This document shows, one piece after another, positions 59,099 through 64,000 of a stretch of 64,000 nt of DNA; within the stretch, counting starts at the first letter, position 1, and each line of letters begins with the position of its first letter. The translations under genes were made by a program, and so were the position numbers. The stretch is from Exiguobacterium sp018617385. GTDB lineage: Bacteria; Bacillota; Bacilli; Exiguobacteriales; Exiguobacteriaceae. The stretch covers positions 434,001-498,000 of the forward strand of contig NZ_JACSKA010000001.1 of assembly GCF_018617385.1 (NCBI RefSeq), read 5' to 3'. The notes beneath the pieces were generated by a model that searched no databases, was not told the DNA's origin, and worked only from the letters and a program-made list of their open reading frames with translations.

Positions 59099-59986
59099 AT
59101 GTACCAGGTTAAATTTGAAAACGTATCGAAACGATATACGCTCTATAACAAGCAATCTGATAAGCTGAAGGAGATCTTCTTCAGTAAAGCAGGGGGCAAA
59201 CAGTTTTACGCGCTTCGCAATGTCACGTTTGAAGTTCCACCCGGGGAAGTGGTCGGGATTATCGGGATCAACGGGTCAGGGAAGTCGACGATGTCGAACT
59301 TGCTGGCTGACGTGATGCCGCCGACGCACGGGAAAATCGAACTTCACGGAAAGACGGCGTTGATTGCGATTTCTTCTGGTTTGAACGGCAACTTGACAGG
59401 GCTCGAGAACATCGAGCTCAAAGGCTTGATGCTCGGGATGACGAAACAAGAGATCATCGATTTGACCCCGGCCATCATTGAGTTCGCCGATATCGGCGAC
59501 TTTATCAATCAGCCGGTCAAGACGTACTCGAGCGGGATGAAGTCCCGTCTCGGATTCGCCATCTCCATCAACGTCGACCCGGACATCCTCGTCATCGATG
59601 AGGCGCTCTCGGTCGGGGACCAAACGTTCACCGACAAGTGTCTCGCCAAGATGAACGAGTTCAAAGATCGTGGGAAGACGATCTTCTTCATCAGTCACTC
59701 GGTCTCACAAGTCCGCCAATTCTGTACGCTCGGCCTTTGGCTCGAGTTCGGAGAAGTGCGCGAATATGGACCGGTCGATGAAGTCGTTCGGGAGTACAAT
59801 AAGTTTTTGAAATGGTTCCGCAACTTGTCAAAAGAGCAACAAGACTCGTTTAAAGCCGATAAGCTCAAACGTCGTACGACGGTCGTCGATGCGACGGAGC
59901 TCGGAGAGACGTATATCTTACCGCCTTTGACAGAAGAACAACTACAAACACGCCATTCGTCGGTCGCTGTATCGAACGAAGCGTGA
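59099..59986 (+). CDS. tagH: Polysaccharide ABC exporter, ATPase subunit
   Basis: Predicted 295 residues. Walker A GINGSGKST (about 55-63), signature YSSGMKSRL (about 143), Walker B ILVIDEALSVGD (about 164) and switch SHS. ATPases of this group (TagH, Wzt) carry C-terminal extensions that can read the polymer; here the extension is only about 60 residues, shorter than the 250 or so of B. subtilis TagH and without a membrane segment. GAGGAGGACC precedes the ATG. Works with the permease just upstream. Confidence 0.88.
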   Translation: MYQVKFENVSKRYTLYNKQSDKLKEIFFSKAGGKQFYALRNVTFEVPPGEVVGIIGINGSGKSTMSNLLADVMPPTHGKIELHGKTALIAISSGLNGNLTGLENIELKGLMLGMTKQEIIDLTPAIIEFADIGDFINQPVKTYSSGMKSRLGFAISINVDPDILVIDEALSVGDQTFTDKCLAKMNEFKDRGKTIFFISHSVSQVRQFCTLGLWLEFGEVREYGPVDEVVREYNKFLKWFRNLSKEQQDSFKADKLKRRTTVVDATELGETYILPPLTEEQLQTRHSSVAVSNEA

Positions 59987-60003
59987 GCAATTGGGAGGAG
60001 GAA

Positions 60004-60025
60004 GCACGGCGAAGTCAGACCGTGC
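60004..60025 (+). promoter_or_regulatory. Hairpin between ribosome site and start of wecB
   Basis: GCACGG/CCGTGC stem with a ten-base loop. GGGAGGAGG lies just before it (59993-60001) and the only sensible ATG (60036) ten bases after it. Folding would bring the two to about 12 bases apart. Confidence 0.45.
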
Positions 60026-60035
60026 GAAACGACCT

Positions 60036-61136
60036 ATGAAAAAAGTCATGACCGTCTTTGGGACGCGACCAGAAGCCATCAAAATGGCACCACTCGTACT
60101 TGAGTTGAAAAAACGTGAAGGGGTAGAACCGATTGTCGTCGTGACAGCGCAGCACCGTCAAATGCTTGACCAAGTGCTCGAGTTGTTCGAAATCAAACCG
60201 GACTACGACCTCGACATCATGAAAGACAAGCAGACGCTTTACGATGTCACGTCACGTGTATTGAAAGGGATGGGCGAGGTCATCGCTGAAACGAAGCCAG
60301 ATATCGTGTTGGTCCACGGTGACACAACGACGACATTCGCGGCATCACTCGCAGCCTTCTACAACCAAGTCGCAGTCGGTCACGTTGAGGCTGGCCTGCG
60401 CACACACAATAAATATTCACCATTCCCGGAAGAGATGAACCGCCAATTGACGGGTGTCATGGCTGACCTTCATTTCGCACCGACGGAAACGTCGCGTGAC
60501 AACCTCCTTCGTGAAGGCAAAAATGAAGAGATGATCTTCGTCACAGGGAACACGGCAATCGACGCACTCAAAACGACAGTCCGTGACGACTATGCGAGCG
60601 AGTTGCTCGACAGCATCCGTTCACAAGGTCGTCGCCTCGTCATGTTGACGGCGCACCGTCGTGAGAACTTGGGTGAGCCGATGCGCAACATGTTCCGTGC
60701 GGTCCGTCGCTTGATCGAGAAGTATGATGACATCGAAGTCGTGTATCCGGTCCACATGAATCCGGTCGTTCGTGAACTCGCTAACGAGATTCTTCACGAT
60801 GTCGAACGTGTCCACTTGATTGAACCGCTCGACGTCTTCGACTTCCACAACTATGCGGCGACGTCGCACTTGATCTTAACGGATTCGGGTGGCGTGCAAG
60901 AAGAAGCACCATCTCTCGGTGTACCTGTCCTCGTCCTTCGTGACACGACAGAACGTCCAGAAGGTGTGGCTGCAGGAACGCTCAAACTCGCAGGGATCGA
61001 AGAAGAGAACATCTTCTCGCTCGCGGACGAGCTCTTGTCTGACGAAACGGCATACAAAGCGATGTCACAAGCATCGAACCCGTACGGTGATGGTGAGGCG
61101 TCACGTCGAATCGTCGATGCTATCCTTGCCAACTAA
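60036..61136 (+). CDS. wecB: UDP-N-acetylglucosamine 2-epimerase (non-hydrolysing)
   Basis: Predicted 366 residues, the usual length. Interconverts UDP-GlcNAc and UDP-ManNAc. Hallmarks: VFGTRPEAIKMAPL at the start, HGDTTTTFAASLAAFY, GHVEAGLRTHNKYSPFPEE, TAHRRENLGEP, TDSGGVQEEAPSLG and RDTTERPEGV. It supplies the substrate of the dehydrogenase three genes upstream, so the operon makes UDP-ManNAcA and exports a polymer. The start at 60036 is set by homology; the strong ribosome site is 34 bases away across a hairpin, and an in-frame TTG at 59991 has no site of its own. Confidence 0.93.
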   Translation: MKKVMTVFGTRPEAIKMAPLVLELKKREGVEPIVVVTAQHRQMLDQVLELFEIKPDYDLDIMKDKQTLYDVTSRVLKGMGEVIAETKPDIVLVHGDTTTTFAASLAAFYNQVAVGHVEAGLRTHNKYSPFPEEMNRQLTGVMADLHFAPTETSRDNLLREGKNEEMIFVTGNTAIDALKTTVRDDYASELLDSIRSQGRRLVMLTAHRRENLGEPMRNMFRAVRRLIEKYDDIEVVYPVHMNPVVRELANEILHDVERVHLIEPLDVFDFHNYAATSHLILTDSGGVQEEAPSLGVPVLVLRDTTERPEGVAAGTLKLAGIEEENIFSLADELLSDETAYKAMSQASNPYGDGEASRRIVDAILAN

Positions 61137-61148
61137 ATGAAAGCGAAT

Positions 61149-61181
61149 AGAGTTGTTTTGTGCCCAGCACAGCAACTCTTT
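61149..61181 (+). terminator. Intrinsic terminator of the export operon
   Basis: AGAGTTG pairs with CAACTCT, with an inner GTGC/GCAC stem, then TTTTC. Confidence 0.75.
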
Positions 61182-61217
61182 TCTGTATCATCATCCTAAC
61201 GATTCGGAGGTGCTTGT

Positions 61218-61694
61218 ATGTCAACGAAGCGAATTCGTCCGGCGATTTATCATTACTATCCGCGCGGACCGCATAAAAACCATATGTCGATGCGCGAAGA
61301 AGAATACAAGACAGAAGTCACATTTTTACCACAAGCGTTAACGGACTCGATTTACGTCCAATTGTTTGATTTGAAGTTTGAGATTCCACCGTCAAAAATC
61401 TTTTTGGCAGACGCCAAGATGGATGAAGGGGACGAGATGGAAATGAAGACTGCCGTTTATGTCGAAGGCGATCGCACCGTTCGATTTGAACTGTATGTCA
61501 TGCAGTACTCAGATGAGGAGCGTCTTTCGAACAAACGTTTCTCGCTCACGTTGAATCCGGGGATGAATCCGATTGAAGAAGTCGTGAAACAGATGGAAGG
61601 CGCCAAGTATTTCAAGATGTCGTACAAATACATCGTCGAGACGCTTGACCCGATTACAGTACGATTCGATGACCTCTATGTAACGTTCCGCTGA
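61218..61694 (+). CDS. Protein of unknown function before the MBOAT gene
   Basis: Predicted 158 residues, no signal peptide or membrane segment. A beta-rich body (TEVTFLPQALTDSIYVQL, VRFELYVMQYSDEE, ITVRFDDLYVTF) between charged helical parts. No recognised family. CGGAGG precedes the ATG. It is 37 bases upstream of the MBOAT gene and downstream of a terminator, so it may start the O-acylation transcript; a role there is a guess. Confidence 0.55.
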   Translation: MSTKRIRPAIYHYYPRGPHKNHMSMREEEYKTEVTFLPQALTDSIYVQLFDLKFEIPPSKIFLADAKMDEGDEMEMKTAVYVEGDRTVRFELYVMQYSDEERLSNKRFSLTLNPGMNPIEEVVKQMEGAKYFKMSYKYIVETLDPITVRFDDLYVTFR

Positions 61695-61731
61695 ACGGAG
61701 CAAGTCTTAAGGGAGAAAGGGACCATTCGGT

Positions 61732-63162
61732 ATGTTATTTAGTTCCACGGTATTTCTATTTTATTTCTTGCCGGTCGTGCTGTTGTTGTACTTCGTGTCA
61801 CCACGCTGGCTGAAGAATACGATTCTACTCGTTTCAAGTTTGTTTTTCTACGCATGGGGTGAACCACGTTTCGTCCTCATCATGCTCGCTTCGATTGTCA
61901 TGAACTACTTCTTCGGCTTTATGGTCGACAAGTATCGGGACGATGCGAAGAAGATCAAATGGACGATGGTGCTCATGCTTCTCGGAAACCTCGGGATGCT
62001 TGGTGTCTTCAAGTACGCAAGTTTCTTCGTCGAGAACGTCAACTCGGTATTCGGCTTCTCGCTGAACGACCCAGAGATTCCACTACCACTCGGGATCTCA
62101 TTCTTCACGTTCCAAGCGATGAGTTACGTCATCGACGTGTATCGGAACGATGGGCGTCTCCAGAAGAACATTTTTGATTTGGCACTTTACGTATCATTCT
62201 TCCCGCAATTGATTGCCGGACCGATCGTCCGTTACCAAACGGTCGCAGATGAGATTGTGGACCGCCGTGAGACGATTGATGATTTCGTCTATGGGGTCCA
62301 GCGTTTCGTCATCGGTCTAGGGAAGAAGATGATTTTAGCGAACAGTTGTGGATATGTGGCCGACCAAGTGTTCAGTCAATCGGCAGGGGACCTGTCGACG
62401 ACGCTTGCATGGATTGGGATCATTGCCTATTCCCTTCAAATCTATTTTGACTTCTCAGGATATTCGGATATGGGAATTGGACTCGGACGGATGTTTGGCT
62501 TCCACTTCTTAGAGAACTTCAATTATCCATATATTTCGAAGTCTGTTTCTGAGTTTTGGCGCCGTTGGCATATGTCGCTCGGTTCATGGTTCCGTGACTA
62601 CGTCTATATCCCACTCGGTGGAAATCGTAACGGAGAGTGGAAAACCTATCGCAACTTGGCGGTCGTCTGGCTGTTGACCGGAGTCTGGCACGGGGCGAGC
62701 TGGACGTTTATTGCGTGGGGCGTCTATTACGGTGTCTTCATCATGTTCGAACGGGCATTTCTCGGGAAATGGCTCGCTGCGTGGCCGGCATGGCTCGCGC
62801 ATGTGTTCACATTATTCGTCGTCGTCATCGGTTGGGTATTCTTCCGTGCCGATAACTTCACGTACGCGATTGACTATCTGCAAGTCATGTTCGGCTTACA
62901 CGGCGGTGAAGTGTTCGATCAGACGGCATACTTCTATCTCGTCCAATACGGAACGGTTCTTCTGTTGGCGATGATTGCTGCCACACCGCTTCCGAAGATG
63001 CTGGTCGCTCATTTCTTGCGCCACGAGGTGGACTCGGAACGTCCGGTTCTTGCCGCGAGCGCAGGTCTTGCCCGAGCAGCTTATATCTTGCTCATTTTCG
63101 GCATCTCGATTTCGTATGTCGTCTCAAGTACATTTAATCCGTTTATTTATTTCCGGTTCTAA
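61732..63162 (+). CDS. MBOAT-family O-acyltransferase
   Basis: Predicted 476 residues with about ten membrane segments. FWRRWHMSLGSWFRDYVYIP and the catalytic-type His320 in LTGVWHGASWTF are hallmarks of the AlgI/PatA/DltB group. These move acyl groups (often acetyl) across the membrane for transfer to a surface polymer. The partner at 63175 is a DHHW/SGNH-type protein, as in alginate or secondary-wall-polymer O-acetylation, rather than a dlt operon. AAGGG precedes the ATG. Confidence 0.93.
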   Translation: MLFSSTVFLFYFLPVVLLLYFVSPRWLKNTILLVSSLFFYAWGEPRFVLIMLASIVMNYFFGFMVDKYRDDAKKIKWTMVLMLLGNLGMLGVFKYASFFVENVNSVFGFSLNDPEIPLPLGISFFTFQAMSYVIDVYRNDGRLQKNIFDLALYVSFFPQLIAGPIVRYQTVADEIVDRRETIDDFVYGVQRFVIGLGKKMILANSCGYVADQVFSQSAGDLSTTLAWIGIIAYSLQIYFDFSGYSDMGIGLGRMFGFHFLENFNYPYISKSVSEFWRRWHMSLGSWFRDYVYIPLGGNRNGEWKTYRNLAVVWLLTGVWHGASWTFIAWGVYYGVFIMFERAFLGKWLAAWPAWLAHVFTLFVVVIGWVFFRADNFTYAIDYLQVMFGLHGGEVFDQTAYFYLVQYGTVLLLAMIAATPLPKMLVAHFLRHEVDSERPVLAASAGLARAAYILLIFGISISYVVSSTFNPFIYFRF

Positions 63163-63174
63163 GGAGGGCTGACA

Positions 63175-64000
63175 ATGGAACAACAAACCAAAAGCGAACA
63201 AGTCCGTTCGAAAGGACGGCGCCTCTCTTGGGTGGTCAACAGTATCCTCTTGCTCGGCTTCCTTGGCACCATCTTTTATGGACTTGCCGTCTACGCTTTC
63301 GGGACGGAGCAGGAACGCTCGGCCACGGAGGGACGCATGTTGGCCCAGCGCCCTGAGCCATCCATCGAAACGATTTTGAATGGGTCGTACATGGAGGAGT
63401 TCGAGGCGTCAGCGAACGACCAGGTGTTTGAGCGAAACCTGTGGATTGAAACGCAGGCCTGGGTGCAACTGAACGTGTTGCAACAACAGATGAATAACGG
63501 CGTCATCAGCATCGATGGATTCTTATACGGTCCGGATGCGAACGAAAGTCAGTATTCTTCGCTCGGTGTATTCTTCAAAGAATTCAAAAAAGAGATGGAT
63601 GATGCCGGCATCCCGTCTTACTTCGCCTCGGCACCAAGTAAGCCGGTCTATGCGACGCGACAAAACATCTTCCCGGCTTACATCGAGTCGGCGGATGCGG
63701 AGAATCGTGACGAGTTACATGAGCGGATCGAAGAGAATGACATCCCGCTCATCGACTTGGAGGAGACGCTCGGTGACGAACCGGGCGAGGACATCTATTT
63801 CAAAACCGATCACCATTGGCGAGCGGAAGGGGCATTCCTCGCATACGGTCAAATCATGGACCGCTTAAGCGAGCAGTTCCCGGATGCACCGGTGTTGACC
63901 GCAGATAAGATGGACGTGAAGACGGTCGACGGGACGTTCTACGGGTCTCATGCCCGGGAAATCTCGATGCCGTATGTCGAATCGGCGGACACGTTCACGT
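63175..64000 (+). CDS. DHHW-family (AlgX/AlgJ-like) protein, cut by the window end
   Basis: Only the first 275 residues are in the window and no stop is reached. One membrane segment (about 22-42, NSILLLGFLGTIFYGLAVY) after a basic cytoplasmic tail makes it a membrane-anchored extracytoplasmic protein. FKTDHHWRAEGAFLAY at about 208-223 is the DHHW signature shared with AlgX/AlgJ-type acetyltransferases. It likely receives acyl groups from the MBOAT and passes them to the polymer. AAGGAGG precedes the ATG, 12 bases after the MBOAT stop. Confidence 0.85.
   Translation, partial: MEQQTKSEQVRSKGRRLSWVVNSILLLGFLGTIFYGLAVYAFGTEQERSATEGRMLAQRPEPSIETILNGSYMEEFEASANDQVFERNLWIETQAWVQLNVLQQQMNNGVISIDGFLYGPDANESQYSSLGVFFKEFKKEMDDAGIPSYFASAPSKPVYATRQNIFPAYIESADAENRDELHERIEENDIPLIDLEETLGDEPGEDIYFKTDHHWRAEGAFLAYGQIMDRLSEQFPDAPVLTADKMDVKTVDGTFYGSHAREISMPYVESADTFT

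Noticed and set aside
61137..61151. cre-like ATGAAAGCGAATAGA after wecB
   Set aside because: Two mismatches and a position downstream of the operon; probably chance.
1..64000. CRISPR arrays, tRNA, rRNA, prophage modules
   Set aside because: I saw no regularly spaced repeats, no tRNA cloverleaf, no rRNA core and no phage structural genes. The single integrase lacks any phage context.

Overview
The window looks like chromosomal DNA of a low-to-middle GC Bacillota. Strong AGGAGG-type ribosome sites, TTG and GTG starts, U-tailed hairpin terminators and a TagGH-like exporter all fit the Bacillales. The mix of surface genes makes Exiguobacterium or a close relative my best guess; this is an impression that no database search has tested. 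I saw no rRNA, tRNA or CRISPR array.

Almost everything here builds or decorates the cell surface. Region 1 (1-7.9 kb) holds a NERD-domain membrane protein, an NTF2-like protein, a secreted Ig-repeat protein, a large secreted subtilisin behind a textbook sigma-W-type promoter, and an SH3b protein. Region 2 (8.4-20.7 kb) starts with a probable S-layer gene with its own strong promoter and a structured leader. A run of secreted proteins of mostly unknown function follows (PPC repeats, propeller plus Ig, coiled coil plus carbohydrate-binding fold), then tandem small membrane proteins. Region 3 (20.8-27.1 kb) has a clear c-di-GMP-I riboswitch directly in front of a secreted transglutaminase-like protein, then a 1768-residue CnaB-repeat adhesin with an unusual LPFLG sorting motif.

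Region 4 (27.1-48.4 kb) has an acyltransferase 3, three heparinase II/III paralogues (two exported, one without a signal peptide), a sigma-like gene paired with a tyrosine recombinase beside a 14-bp inverted repeat, a 1097-residue Ig-repeat protein, more SH3b proteins, and a secreted 5'-nucleotidase behind a CcpA-type cre box. Region 5 (48.6-64 kb) is a polysaccharide locus: three very large glycosyltransferases plus a coiled-coil protein, then UDP-ManNAc dehydrogenase, an ABC exporter pair and UDP-GlcNAc 2-epimerase, then an MBOAT O-acyltransferase and a DHHW protein cut by the window end.

Read together, region 5 would make, export and O-acylate a glycan containing N-acetylmannosaminuronate. 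The heparinase-type lyases are candidates to trim a uronate-containing polymer. The S-layer protein and the 5'-nucleotidase share an N-terminal domain of about 130 residues and have no SLH or LPXTG anchor, so that domain may be an undescribed wall-attachment module. These links are inference; the shared domain, riboswitch, cre box, sigma-W promoter and duplicated promoter module are directly visible.
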